NCBI GenBank assembly: GCA_000310025.1
Contig: FN649746.1
Location: 3,098,486 to 3,151,960 of the forward strand
From: Ectocarpus siliculosus
Lineage: Eukaryota; Sar; Phaeophyceae; Ectocarpales; Ectocarpaceae
Direction: 5' to 3'
DNA length: 53,475 bases
Positions 1 through 12,800 of the stretch are shown piece by piece (position 1 is the first letter of the stretch; every line of letters starts with the position of its first letter). The position numbers were made by a program, and so were the translations under genes. The notes under the pieces were generated by a model. That model had not been told where the DNA came from. It searched no databases and was given only the letters and a program-made list of their open reading frames with translations.

Positions 1-36
1 TCAAACACAACACTCATTTTTTATTTGTTTACTCAC

Positions 37-3000
37 CGTGACATTCGTGTTCTTTATCGCCTCCACAAACTGCCACCACGTGGCGAGCTTGACCTTGTAG
101 TTCTCCCCAGCGTTGAGGCACCATATGTTGCCCCTGCCCAGCACCTTCGCCAAAGCCTCCACCTGGGTTAACGTACCGTGATTTCGTGCCCGATAGTCAG
201 ACCACCATTATGATGCCGTGCAACCATGCTTTCAAGGATTGCCAGGGTGCCGCGTTGCATCAAGCTATCAAGTTTCCATGTCATCATGGTTTCATACTGC
301 TGTCAAGTGATAACGCATTTCTGCCGTTATGTACTGCTACTACCATGTCCCCAAGCTGTCATGTTATCGTTGGAAAATGACACCCGCAGAAACGCAAAAT
401 AAGGGGGTCCCGTACAGCACACTACGCTACACCACCGGTGTACCAATACCGTAAGAGGCGGAGAGACGGCACCCCCCAAACCGACTTTCAAAGCTTGATT
501 GCTCCACAACCAAGATTGTCTGTACCGTAACGTGGTATTCCGTAAGAGGCGGATAGATGGCACCCCCCCAGACCGACTTTCAAAGCTTGATTGCTCCACA
601 ACCAAGATTGTCTGTACCGTACCGTGGTATTCGGTAAGAGGCGGATAGATGGCACCCCTCCAGACCGACTTTCAAAGCTCGATTCGATTGCTCCACAACT
701 AAGATTGTCTGTACCGTACCGTGGTATTCCGTAAGAGGCGGATAGATGGCACTCCCCCAGACCGACTTTCAAAGCTCGATTCGATTGCTCCACAACCAAG
801 CACTGTAGGTCCTGAACGAGCCCGTAATGTCTATGGAAAGCCGTCCACGAGATGCTTGCAAAACTGTCATTGTTGGTGGTGGCACAATCTTGGTTGTGAA
901 GTAATCGAGCTTTGAAAATCGGCCCAGGGGGGTGCCATCTCTCCGCCTACTACGGTAAAACAATCTTGAACCTCAGTGTGTAGATGTGTGCGTAGACAGG
1001 GGACTCAAAACAGACCGGTCAAATTAAGGTAAAGCAACCACAGCGGGAAAGGCGAAAAAAACAAAAACTCCAGTGCTGTATCTTGCTCTGCCGTGACCTC
1101 TCCTGGTTCGTCAAAAAATAAGCTAAACATATACACGAAGGTGTAGACTGGCGCCCAGAATCCACAAGACAGAAACAACGTAATGATATTGGTCCAACAC
1201 GTAGCATTTTCATTTTCTATTTCTTCGAGAAAATGCAAAAAACACAGATTAGCAAGAATGCTTGGGTTTCCTTGGGTTTCGGTTCGCCAGCAGCCGTTTC
1301 GCGGACCACAAGAACGCACCTGCTCATCTCGAAAGCCCTCGTTGAAGTTCTGTATGTAGAGGGCCTGGCAGTTGTCGTTCACCATCAACGCCTCCAGCAC
1401 GGCATCGATCACCGCCGTGTTCACGTCTGGGCCCAGGTAGTGGTGGAGCTTCAGCACCTCCACCTCTGGATCGTTCGCCCTGTGGAGATGAGCAGGGATA
1501 GCAGAATACGGCAGTGCGCATCATTACACCATCATGATCAACAGCACATCAACAACAGCAGCAGCCACTACGGCAATTTCTGTTAGAAACAGCACAGCAT
1601 CATATGCGTAGTCAACAGCAGCAACAGAGACAACGACAGCAGTAGCCACTACAGCAACTTCGACATCAACGCTAGAAGTAACAACACAGCATCATCAATA
1701 CCATCAACAAGAGATACAAAGGGAATGAAACAGCAGCCTGGCAGCAACATCGCCATAAACAAAGTAGAAACTACACCAGCGGTATCCAACGACATTTCAA
1801 CGAGAACAATAGCGGTCTTTTAGTGGTTGCTCCTGTAGCAGCAAAGAAGGCAACGGCAGCAGCAGCCCCCCAACAGCAACATCGTCATCAACAATAGCAG
1901 TACCAACATGAGCGACAACCAACAACGTTTCAATAGCAGCATTATAGCGGCCAAAGAGTTCCTCCATTGTGACCTCATGCTGGTGCGTCCAAACAACCTA
2001 CCTAAACGAGATGACTGGCGCCCAGAATAGATGAAGCGAAAACACAGTACAGGCATGTAGCCCCCCCCCGCCTTCATACCTCCTTGTGGCAATGGACAGA
2101 GAAACCAACAAAACTTGTTGCAAGGCAGTCTTGGACGAAAGCTTGAATTCGTGTGATTCACCATGGATACTCCAGCATTGCCGCTGATCTTACCGTATCT
2201 GTGCGAGCAGCTTTACCACGTGGGCGTTCATCCTTTTGACTACGACTGGAATTTATTTCACCATGGATATTTCCAGCATGGCTGCTAATCTTACCGTATT
2301 TGTTCGAGCAGCTTCACGACGTGAGCGGAATCCAGCGCCGATGAGCCCGCCGCCCTGACCGATCTCCGTACCCAGTGCTGATTGCCGTCCGCTTCCGCCT
2401 CAACCATCCCGCTGCCATTATTGTCGCCATCATCGTTTGCAACGGTGGTAACATTTGTAAAGAGGCGTGAGCGTGAGGAGAGCAGGGTCACGCGTGTGCA
2501 GCACAAACTAACCAAGAGCGCCCAAGGAGGAAAATTTTGTCAGTTTTACGTATGTACCGCTTCAAGAAGCTCGCCTGCACAAACTTAACGTCCACACAGC
2601 AGCAGCGTCAACAACCAAGAGGATTGGCACGGACCGCAAACAAGGGCCGCGAGCAACACACCGAGCCACATCCCCAACACCATGCCCTTGTAACCTTGCA
2701 TCACCGCTTGATGACTCCCACTGCTGCGCTTTCATTAGCTGCGAGCCCACTACGAGCGCCACCTGGGGGCGGATGCCGTTAACGAGCTCGTGCCGACGAC
2801 ACCAAACACCATCTCTGTTCCACACATCCACCAACACACGCAACGCTTGCTCTTTTCTCCCTCCTCTTGAAAAATAATCATCAACTCCCACGCCGACACC
2901 CACCCATTCCTACGCACAAGTCCTCCCGTATACAAACTACCCGTAACGCTCTTGCTCGTATTTCCCTCCCCCTACACAGTCATCATAACCCTCACCGACG

Positions 3001-5574
3001 CATCCTTGGCTTTCATCCTCCTCCCCCCAATCATCAAAACTCACGCCCACACAGTCTTGCCCTATCCCCCTCCCCCTTAACCCACACCAACGCACTCTTT
3101 GCTCTCATCCCCCTCCCCCTGAAAGCACACCGACATATACCAACTCCTCCCATTGCCCATTCTCACCTCTTCTTGTAGGACATGATCGCCTCCGCCTCCG
3201 CCTTGGCGGCAGCCTCCAGCCCCGCCCACACCGAGGTCGTCGTCGTCACCCCTTCCTCGTCGCTCTCGCTCACCAGCACGTGCGTCTCCCTCTTCCGCCT
3301 GGGTCTCCTCTTGGCTCTCGGCCTCGGCTGCGCGGCAGCGGCAGCAGCAGCGGCAGCAGCAGCGGCGGCGCTACCGCCGTCGTAGTAGCCGTCGTACCCC
3401 CACATCACCGGCCCGGTACCATTGGCGGCGGCTTCGTAAGCCTCCCTGTCTGCTATCGCCGCCGCTCGCTCCTGCTCCGCCCTCGCCGCCGCCGCTCGCT
3501 CCTGCTCCGCCCTAGCCGCCGCCGCCTCTGCCACCGCCCCCGCGGCGTCCAACGAGGCGCGGTCCATGCCGCATGCCGCCCCCGCCGCCTGAAGCGCGGC
3601 CAGCCCCTCCGCCGGCAGCCACCTCAACGAGTACATACCCTGACCCCAATCTGCGGGCCCCCCTGCGGGTGGCTCCAACCCTGCGGCGGCGCCGGCTCCT
3701 GTTACGGACGCCCTTTGAGAAGCTCCGGCGAAGGCTGTCGTGGAAGAAGAAGAAGAAGATCCGGGGCCACGCCCCCCCTCCTCAACACCAACGCACGAGC
3801 CCGCGAGCGCACTGCTCGCGCTGCTGCTATCCCGGGTGGTGCGAGCCGCCGCATCAGAGGAAGCGGCCGGCGAGGCCGACCCTTCCCCGCTGCCATCGCC
3901 GCCGCCGCCGCCGGTCTGCCTTGCGGGGAACCCGGGCATTTTCGGCAGCTCCTGCCACCACGCCTCGGTTGCCATCATCCCGCCGGGTCTCTTCTCCTGC
4001 CGCCGCTGCTGCATCTGCATCTGCTGCTGCTGCTGCTGCAGGTCGGCCGGTTCTCCGTGCTGAGACGCGCCGCTACCCGCACCGTCGGCTTGCCGCTCGC
4101 TCTTAGCGGTAACGATGAACCGGAGGTTGTGGGGCCTCCACGGCAACGGGGATACCCGCTCGCTGGCGCCGGTGATGAGACCCTCTGCTCGCGCGACCGG
4201 CGGCTCACGTGCAGCAACAGCACGAGCACTAGCACGAGCACTAGCGGCAGTTATCCCTGCAAGCATCAGCGTAACAGCGGAGAGAGAGAGGAAAAGCGAC
4301 GGGAGAGAGGCAGGTACAAGGAGGGGGGGGGGGGGGGGCAACAAGATCAAACTACTTGTAGATCAACAACCCAGCCTCTTGGTTTGGGAGCGCTCCGGCT
4401 GACCCAGATAAACAAAACACACGCGTTGTCCCCATGTCTCCCAGCAGGAACCCCCTCATGCCTCCTCTCACCGTCCACAAGCGATGGCGCCAGGCTGGAT
4501 CGGACTTGTCCCCCCGCTCCCAACGATCCATCCCCGCCGTGTGGACGAGGAGAGGAAGACGGGGACTTTACCTTCTCGAGCTGAGGGTGCTGCTGCTGTG
4601 TCTGGTGCTTCCGGGCCTCCTCCAGCGCCCGGCCGACGGCCGCCGCGGCGAGCAAGGACATACCCGTCTGGTCTGCCGGCCGCGGGGCCCCTCCCACCGC
4701 GGAGACGGCTGTTGTCTTCAGGTCTTTCGTCGTGGCACCGCCATTCCCCGTCTCTTCTCTCCGCTGCCGCTGCTGCTGCGGCTGCAGGTGCTGCTGCTGC
4801 TGCTGCTGTTGGTTCTTCTTCGCGCTGGGCGACGACTGCGGCAAGGTGGCCGGATCGATCGTCGACAAGGCCGGCCGCCCTGTCTTCCCTCTACCGCCCC
4901 CGCCGTTCAGCCGGGGTTGCGAGGCAAGAGTCTGGAAAATACCCACCACCTCCATCGGTGTTGGGGGCCCCGTGGCATCTGTCGCCACGGGAGGGAGCAC
5001 CACCGTCGCCACCGGCTCCCTCGTCGTAGGCTCTGATGACCTCGCCCCGCGGTCCTCGTCTTGCTGGCGGGGGGGTGCCGGTGTCGCAGTCGGCGGGGCC
5101 CTTGCTGCGGGTGCTCGTGCAGGCACAGCAGCCGCTGCTGTTGCGGGTGGGGTGGTGTACGGCAGCGGGATGGTTGCGGGAGGGAAAATCGCCACGGGCT
5201 CCAGCCCTGAGGGCGGGTGTTGGGTAGTCTCCGCTACTGGTGCTGTTGGTGTTGTGGCTGCTGCTGCTGCTGCCGCTGCTGCTGCCGCTGTCTGCGCCGC
5301 TGCTGCTGCTGCCGCCGCGGCCGCTGCTAGTGTTGCTGCCGATAGCCCTGCTAGTGGTGACTTGCTCGCCGCCGCTCTTCGCGCCGCCGTTCCATGGACA
5401 ACACTTCTTGGTACAGGCGGGTTGACTTGTCGAGAGGTTACGGCCGGCGGCGTCTCCGATCTCCTCGAAGATTCAGACGATGGAACGGCCTTGACATCGT
5501 GCATCGCCTGATCGCTCATGGTAGCCTCGTTCTTCTGTTGTTGCTGCTGCTGTTGCAGCTGTCGTTGATGCTGC

Positions 5575-5623
<49 letters not shown>

Positions 5624-5921
5624 CCAGTTGCTGCTGCTGCTGCGGCTGCTGCTGTTGTTCCAGCTGTTGTTGCTGCTGCTGCTGTTGTTGTCCCAGCTGC
5701 TGCTGCTGCTGCTGCTGCTGTTGTTCCAGCTGTTGTTGTTGCTGCTGCTGCTGCTGCTGTTCCAGCTGTTGCTGCTGCGGCTGCTCGTTCTTGCTAGGTT
5801 CGACGGCGGTGGTGGTAGTGGTAGCGGTTGTGGTAGTGGGTGTGCTTGTGCTCGTGGTTTGGACGGCGGTAGGGGTGTCATCCCTGGAGTACGATTTTCT
5901 TCGCCTTTTCTTAGGAGGCAT
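37..5921 (-). CDS. PolyQ/polyAla nuclear-type protein with leucine-rich C-terminus (3' end outside window)
   Basis: Exons read on the minus strand: 5921-4472, about 4187 (or 4184)-3167, 2411-2295, 1479-1320 and 162-37. All have GT-AG borders and all phases agree, giving about 957 aa before the gene leaves the window. I chose the ATG at 5921 because it opens with a basic, NLS-like stretch (PPKKRRRK); the open frame extends further upstream without looking coding. Exon 1 encodes threonine-rich sequence, a polyglutamine region of about 110 residues interrupted by Leu and Glu, then two polyalanine runs and proline-rich sequence. Exon 2 has further Gln and Ala runs, a twice-repeated Ala/Glu/Arg coil (RAEQERAAA) and a basic patch (RPRAKRRPRRKR). 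The last three exons join into well-ordered sequence with regularly spaced leucines (HVVKLLEQIRANDPEVEVLK, then ALYIQNFNEGFRDEQVEALA and NIWCLNAGENYKV), which resembles leucine-rich or ribonuclease-inhibitor-like repeats. The function is not recognised. Nuclear location is inferred from the basic motifs. Confidence 0.7.
447..955. mobile_element. MITE with TA target duplication and amplified left end
   Basis: The left terminal inverted repeat (CCGTAAGAGGCGGA, then GGCACCCCCC and the AAAGCTTGATTGCTCCACAA segment) occurs four times in tandem, starting near 451, 542, 634 and 731, with units of 91-97 bp. One inverted right end lies at about 885-955 (TCGAGCTTTGAAAATCGG, then GGTGCCATCTCTCCGCC). Both outer ends are CCGTA-type and flanked by TA, as for Tc1/mariner-derived MITEs. 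It sits in the intron between exons 1320-1479 and 37-162. No transposase is present, so it is non-autonomous. Confidence 0.8.
1500..1930 (+). repeat. Degenerate CAG/CAA-rich intronic tract
   Basis: An imperfect run of CAG, CAA, ACA and AGC triplets lies in the intron between 1480 and 2294 of the minus-strand gene. No reading frame through it joins the flanking exons. It looks like an old trinucleotide repeat, not an exon. Confidence 0.6.
2160..2330 (-). repeat. Tandem duplication of an exon end with its splice donor
   Basis: The sequence around the donor of the third exon of the first gene (2295) occurs again just downstream on the minus strand, at about 2235-2165. Both copies read as HVVKLL(E/A)QIR followed by GGTAAGAT, then a similar intron start ending in ATCCATGGTGAA. 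The copies are offset by about 103 bp. The second is a decoy or alternative donor. Confidence 0.75.
5520..5790 (-). repeat. CAG/CAA tract coding polyglutamine
   Basis: On the minus strand this is a near-continuous CAG/CAA run that encodes blocks of 5-17 glutamines separated by single Leu, Glu, Gly or Pro codons, inside exon 1 of the first gene. A second set of GCA/GCC runs at about 5240-5340 encodes two polyalanine blocks of about 11 residues each. Interruptions by CAA and Leu codons would be expected to stabilise the tract. Confidence 0.9.
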
Positions 5922-8312
5922 CTCGTGCGTAGGAAGCGTCGCCGTTTGTGCCGCCTGACAAGACAAGAAAAAAAAAACGCGGAAGGGACGCGTAGTGGTT
6001 TCGGGGAGAGCTTGTGGCTGAGAGGGAGAGAGGCTGGGTTCAACGATGTGCGCCTGTATGAATACGATTCTACACCCTACCGCTGCTGGCACTACTATTA
6101 CCGCACACGTCGAAGGACAGCGGTAGAGCGTCAGCTGCCATTTTTTGGATTCGGCACCGTGGATTCCGAAACAGGCCAAGAGTGCAGCGGCTGTACAACG
6201 AAACTTGACGGCAGCCAGCCGGCGGGATAGACGTGGGGGGGGGTTGCGGAACTCTGTGAAAACATGAGGCGCAGAAAAGGAGGCACACGCGATCACGGAA
6301 CTCCCTGCTTCCGAGCACGCGGGCGAAGTTCACACCCACGTGGAACGAGCCATCTTGGCTATAATAGCGCTGCACAATCCGAGGTTCTTCGGTTGGCTCT
6401 GAAACACGACTGCACTGATTCGGCAGCACACGCTATTGAGATTGAGACCGGCAGGCTCGTCATAGTTCATGCCCTTCCGTTGCCTCATGCTCACCAGCGT
6501 CCAAAACATGACACTCTGTAGGGTTTAATGAAGCGCTACCAGCACCGCACCACCGCAGTAAAAGAACCAGGACCTACAGCAGTACGTGTACACGTTGGTT
6601 CCAAAAACTCAAACAGCACCTTCAACGCTTGCCAAGCTTGCTGCGGTTGTGTCGGGCAAAAAAAAAAAAAAAACTCAACAGCAGGCACACCTCAAGGCAC
6701 TTCTATCATTATTACCACGTCTTCAGGGACTGCAGCACCAAAATCGTCGGTGAAAAAGGCGGTGGCTATCCGTACCGCCGCCAAACCAAGCCTACCTCGG
6801 CGAAACCGGGGTTATTGCTTGTGTACGCATGACGTGCGGGTTTGGCAATTTGGCGGGCCGTTGCCATCACGGCGGTCGAGGCCAACGGAGGAGAACAGCG
6901 CAATCGGCCGAGAAATAAGAAATAACGGTCAAAAAGAGGCCTTCGTCTGTACACTAAAGAGCTGTGCGTCTTGAACTGGATAAAAGTGATGGCCGCGTTT
7001 TGCAAACGTTCGCAGGCTGCACTCTTTGAGCAGTAACTGGGTGCTGCTGCTGCTGCCAGCTGTGCATTTGGTCGAGTCTGATGCCTGATTCACCCGACGG
7101 CGACGCGATTCGATTGATTGTGCGAGGCAACAAAAATAACTGCTGTTGTTGGAGACACCCATGGGGGCGGAACTTTCAAAAAAGGAACGAAAAGAGCCAA
7201 GGAGGACGCGCACGGAACTAACATCAACAGCAGACACGTGTGCATATCACCTGCTGCTTCCTCCACTCGAGCAGCCACATCGCCTCCCGCTTCGCCTTTG
7301 CCTCTACATCTCTCCAGTCCACCTTCGCTTTCTCCTGAGGGTGGTGATGGCGCAGACAAACAACGGTTCCTCGGATACATGTATGTACCCGAACACAATC
7401 TACATGTCAAGTGTTCGCGTTATACATGACACGGTCCTTGGCCGAACCCAAAGCGCTGCGGGATCAACCTCGACTGCCCCCTTATCCGCCCAAGCTCTCC
7501 CTCCAGCTCTGCCCTCACCTTTCTGCCCCCCGCCAGAAGACCCTCATCATCCTCACGCTTGGTGGGAGACGGAGTGCCCGAGCCGATTGACGCCTTCCTT
7601 GAGACCAACGCCGCGGCCGCCTTCGCAGCGGCGCGCCTCGGCGTCGCCATCCAAGCCCACGCCGACTCCTCCTACGCTCCTCCCGGAGACCTTCACCCAA
7701 GCTCTGCCCTCCGCGCTACTCCTCTCCCTTGTCTTTGGCCGTGTGATGCCCGGTGTTGTCCGTTGTGTGTGTCGCTCGCAAAAATGTCTTGTATAGGTAA
7801 CCTGTTCCGCAGGGCAGCAGTTTCCTCTAAAGGCAAAATAAATGAATCAGTACCGTTGGCTTCGAGGTCCCGAGAGAGAGAGAGGGGAGCACAAGGCGTG
7901 GCGTGATTGTCGCTCTCCTTTTCTCTCCTTGGGCACAAGCGCACACGCTCTTTGCGCCCGCTGCGCGCGAAATCGGCTCAAAGGCCTCAAAAACTCAAAT
8001 ATAAAAAAATCGGGGTTTCATAGAGAGCTTTTTGTAGAGGAGGCCTGCGCGCGTCTCTCTCAAGTCAACACGCGAATTGCGCGAATCCGCAAAACATACG
8101 CGCGCACCAGACAGCCCACACTAGTGGAGGAATAGAGGAGGAAGAGATAACCACGGGAGGAAAACAGAGGAGGGGGATGGAGTACAGGTGGAACCACTGT
8201 GTTCCTGTGGGACACTGCTAGTTGGACTTGTCGGCGTGTTGGTGAAGGTTTGTGTGCTCGGTCGAACGCCCTTAGGAGCGGAGCGGTCTGCGCGTGTCTT
8301 GTGTATCTAGTC
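5922..8312. other. Divergent intergenic region between the polyQ gene and XPG
   Basis: About 2.4 kb lie between the two start codons, which point away from each other. It must hold both promoters and the 5' UTRs. I see an A-run near 6658-6672, purine-rich sequence before the XPG start, and only short frames with no family pattern. No confident gene or RNA was found. Confidence 0.6.
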
Positions 8313-9840
8313 ATGGGGATCAAGAATCTATGGCAGCTGCTGAGTCCCGTGGGACGGAGCGTGAGCATCGAGACTCTGGCGGGAAAGGTGAGCCAAGGTC
8401 CGCTGTCCTGCCTGACCTGTGGTAACGAACGTCGTATTGATCAGGGTGTATTGATGCTGTACCATCAATGGTATCCGTATCGATCATGCCGCAATTCCCC
8501 CCCCCCTCATGATACGAGTCCCAGAGGAGCAGAGGAGGCCAATGCGGCCTTGCTCCCTTTTCCATGGCCAGTGTGGGACCAACACACTCATGAGATGGGC
8601 TATGTCTTGGCCCAAGGGTCGGTGTGTGTCCTTTGCCGTAGAAATAAATACGCGGATATTTGCAACTTTGAACACACCAATAATGCTGCAATCCGCTCTC
8701 GTTGCTCTCGTGCTGTTTCATGTATGCATACAGCAGTACAGCAAGGGATCGCCTGGTGTTCCTTGCTCATTACGGCGGTAATTAGTGTGATGCGACCTGT
8801 GAGCCCGTGCTATCTATCTTTATGATGTTGTGTGGCGCCAATCCCCATGTCTCGCACATGGCACGGCAAAGTGTTACCGGTGACGAAATCACGAGCTTTC
8901 ACCACCGCTCCTTGCGCACCGGCCACCGCAAGAGGCCGAGTGATGGAGGCCGACAATCAAAGCTTGATTGCTTGATTGCTGCATAACACAGAGTGTGTGG
9001 AAAGCGCCCGATACGTTCCACGTAAAGATCTCGCACGAGATGCTTCCAAAATCCAAAACCACCATTCTTGGTGTTCACGTGCTTGGTTGTGGAACAATCG
9101 AGCTTTGAGGATCGGTCTATATACGGGGGTGCCATCTCTCCGCCGCTTACGGTACAAGCACTACTGCGTATGTAGACTCCCTTCTTCCGGTTGCCGTCGA
9201 CCGGAGGCGAGGCTCCACCTATGCATAGAAGCCAACACCTTGCGGGACCGTCACCCTCCACCCTCCACTGCTGCTGCAGTAGCCGGGGCCCATGGATACG
9301 AATACTGCACAAATCCTGTCCAAGTCCGTGCCCTTCTGTGTATCCTCATCACAATCACGCTCACCGCTTACCTTCCGTCCTCGGCATCCGATGTTGATCC
9401 CTACCGCTGTACAATGCCTCTCATGTTTCGGCCCACTGCTGTCCTCCATGTGCGCGTGTGCATGCTCGCCATCCAATCTTTATTTTTCCCCTTGCCAACA
9501 CCGACCATGTTCCATCACACACGAACCATTAAAATAGCACCCCCTCCTTCTCGCAGTCGTGATCGGTCCTGTAAGAACAATGCTCGGTCCTCTCGAGGAC
9601 GTGGTCAGTGGTGTAGCTGCTGTGGCATGCAAAACATGAGAGTTCGCCCCCCCCCCTCCCGCCTTCACACAGACACTGGCGGTGGACGTGTCGATCTGGC
9701 TGACCCAGTTCATCAAGGCCATGCGCGACGATGACGGCAAGGTCGTCAAGAACGCCCACATCATCGGAACTCTGCGCCGTGTGGTGAGTCCCAGCTACCA
9801 GCTACCTGCTTGTTGGTTGGTTTAGCTCTCTCTGTCTGTC

Positions 9841-9893
<53 letters not shown>

Positions 9894-12800
9894 CTCTGTC
9901 CCTCTCTGTCTCGCTTCGTGCCAGAATGATCGTCCACAGGCTGAAACCACCCAGAACGCATGTGTGCGGTTACATCTGCATCCATGGACCATCAGCTCAA
10001 CAACACCGGCTGGCCTATGACGAAGAAGCACTCGTTGAACAGGCAAACATTCATAAGTTATCACATGCCGCCTCATTGTGTGTCCGGCTCTTGAAACGTC
10101 CACCGTTTCGTTTCGTGCCGGTCCAGGTGAAACTGTTGTTCCACCGCATCCGCCCAGTCTTCGTGTTCGACGGCGGCGCCCCGGCCCTGAAGGCGAGGAC
10201 CCTGGCCGCCCGGCGGAAGCTGCGCTCGGAGGGCACGGACTCCTCCGTCCGCAAGACCGCACAAAGGATCCTTGCGTCCCAGCTCAAGAAGCACAAGGTG
10301 TCTGGCTAGGCTCTGGGAGAGGCGTTCATGTAGCGGGTTGGTTCCACGTGCTCTTGGGGCTTGCTTGCCGAAGATCAGAGCATGACGACGTGTTGTGCTG
10401 GTTGGCTGTTCGCATTGGGGTTCACACCTTCACCAACGTCTTTGCTACACAGTGTTAGCGGTTTAGAAGTCGGACCGCGGTTGCAAATGGCTTGAAGCGC
10501 GTGTAGAGTGTTTGTCTGATTGCGCGACTCTCCTCGAAGATTTGTTGTTCCTCAGCCGCTACCCTTGCCACACCCCTCCGGCGATTCGCAAACGCCCAGG
10601 CTGCGATCAGCGCCGCCAAGCGAGCTTCTTCCCAAGCAGCGGTACCCGCTTTCAACCCGGTGTACCAGGGGGGCGACATGAGCTCCGCCCCCGCCACCGC
10701 TCCCGCCACCACCGCAGGGACGGGGTCCGGCGGTACTGCCACCTCTCGAGCAACAAGGGGTGGGAAGAAGCAAGGGGAAGAGGGCGGTGTAGTCCAACCC
10801 TTGGTTTCCCCGGAAGAAGCGGCGGGTGCCGCGGGCGACAGCGATGACGACGACGATGACGACGACGTGGACTGGGTGGATCAAGAAGTGGAGCAAGGAG
10901 GCGAAGGAGGGGACGGGTTGGGTGTGCTGGGCGCGGGTCGGCACGCCGTCGTGGATAGCGACGGGGATGAGGGTGCGTGTCATTATGTCCATTGCTGATT
11001 GACAAAGGCGATGGGGATGGTTTGCCATGGGGTTTTCAGCGTCCACACACGTGTCGTGGAGGTGGCGGGTGGTTCTGTTTCAATTCTCGCCTTTGCCGCG
11101 TTTGTTCGCCGTCAGAATTCGTGCTGTGACGCCGTTTGTTTTTCGTTCGTACTGTCATGCCGGTCAGAGTTTGTACTGCTGTGACGCTGCTCGTTTTCGA
11201 AACGAATTAGGTGCCGAAATACGTCGTCAGGCTCTCCTTCCCTCCCCAGCATCTGTCCTATACGGACCCGTTCATACACCGCGGGCGCGTAACGAGGGCT
11301 AAAGCCGACCCCGCCGCCGCCCGACTCGCCATGCTTGATCCACCAGTCTACGAGGGGACCAACAGACCGGGAGAGGAGAGGGGTGGGGGCGCCGCAGGAG
11401 TTGTTGGTGGCGGGAGATCAGGGGCGGCGGGTGATGTGGAGGCGGCTGCGTGGGCAGTAGACACGGATGAGGAGGAAGAGGAGGAAGGGGGCGTGGCGTG
11501 GGAGGAGGTGGAGCTCCCGGAGAGGAACGAGGACATCGACCCTGAGGTGGGTTGCCCTCTCTTGCCTCTGCACAACACGCAGGAGAATACAACAGCAGTA
11601 GCAGATTTGTATCGTGAGTCATGGATGCTTATGCAGGTGTAACGTTATACCTTGTAGCGTCAGTGGTAGTCGGTTTCCATTGTACTTTGCACACGCAGGA
11701 AGAATGCAGCGCCAGACTTGTATCGTGGTAGCAGGGTTGCTTAGCAGGTGTAAACTTGTACTTCGAAGTTTTTTTTTAGCGTCAGTGGCAGTTGGTTTCT
11801 CATGATACTGCGCTACTCGGAGTACATACATTGCTCAACCAGAATATACGGACCCTTTGGGGCCTTGTTTTGTCTTTCACCGTGCGGCAGGTCATTGCTT
11901 CCTTACCAGACCACGTGAAGAAGCAGGTCATCGAGGCCGCCAAGCGGAGACAACGCATGCGAAGCCGTGCCCAGTACATGCCCGTGGCGGGGAACCCGGC
12001 CATGTACAGCCAGACCCAGCTCTCCAACTTCCTTCGCTCCAATAAGCTGAACGCACAGGTGCCACTGGCGGCGGTGACGCCCGAACTACCGTATATGACA
12101 CAAGATAACACGCCCCCTGGACCGATTTTGAAAGCTCGATTACTCCACGACGAAGAGGATGCATAAATGAAACAATACGTTTTCGAACAGCTCTCGACGA
12201 GACGGTTCCAACGCCGCCGTTTTCGGCGCTGTGACTCTTCCTGCTGTTGAGAAATCGAGCTTTGAAAATCGGCCAAGGGGGTGTGTTATCTTGTGTCATA
12301 TACGGTACGCACGTGCGCGGGCGTGCTGCTTTGTAGACTGTGGTCCGGGCAGGTGGACGATTCGTTGTGTTGGGTGCTGGCGGTAAGCACCCACTACCCA
12401 ACATGTTGTACTCTTGAGACCGAAACATGATCGATGAGAGAGCGTCGTCATTGCGAGTAGGTTCTTCCGACGTTTCAGACCCCCTTGAGGGAGCGAAGGA
12501 AGACGAAGGGGGCTCCGCGGATTACTCCCTACCGCTGCGAAGAGACCATAACATCCCGGCGATGAGGGCCTTTCTGTATAACGCCGGCATCAGCACGTCG
12601 GCCAATTTTCGTAGAATCGTGCGTTCGGAAACGAAAGACTTTGGGATCAATACGGGGTTCGTGCTCGCGCATCCCCACCGCCTTGTACGAACCCCCTTGC
12701 AACTTTAACGCCTTGTACTTGCTACCAAAACACGCTGCAACTCCAGATTCTGAAAGCCCAGAAGCAGGATGACAGCGATCGGACTGGCAAACGCATAGCC

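Noticed and set aside
2562-2903. Possible extra exon of the first gene at about 2590-2770 with a hydrophobic reading
   Set aside because: The candidate acceptors either give a stop in the required phase or need an arbitrary AG; exon 2411-2295 joins directly to 3167 in phase without it.
3280-4584. 434-codon plus-strand frame opposite the polyQ gene
   Set aside because: The Arg/Pro/Leu-rich translation is typical of the complement of Ala/Gln coding sequence. The minus strand has consistent splice sites and phases.
5394-6230. Plus-strand frame with poly-leucine runs
   Set aside because: It is the complement of the CAG/CAA polyQ tract read as CTG and TTG; no independent evidence supports it.
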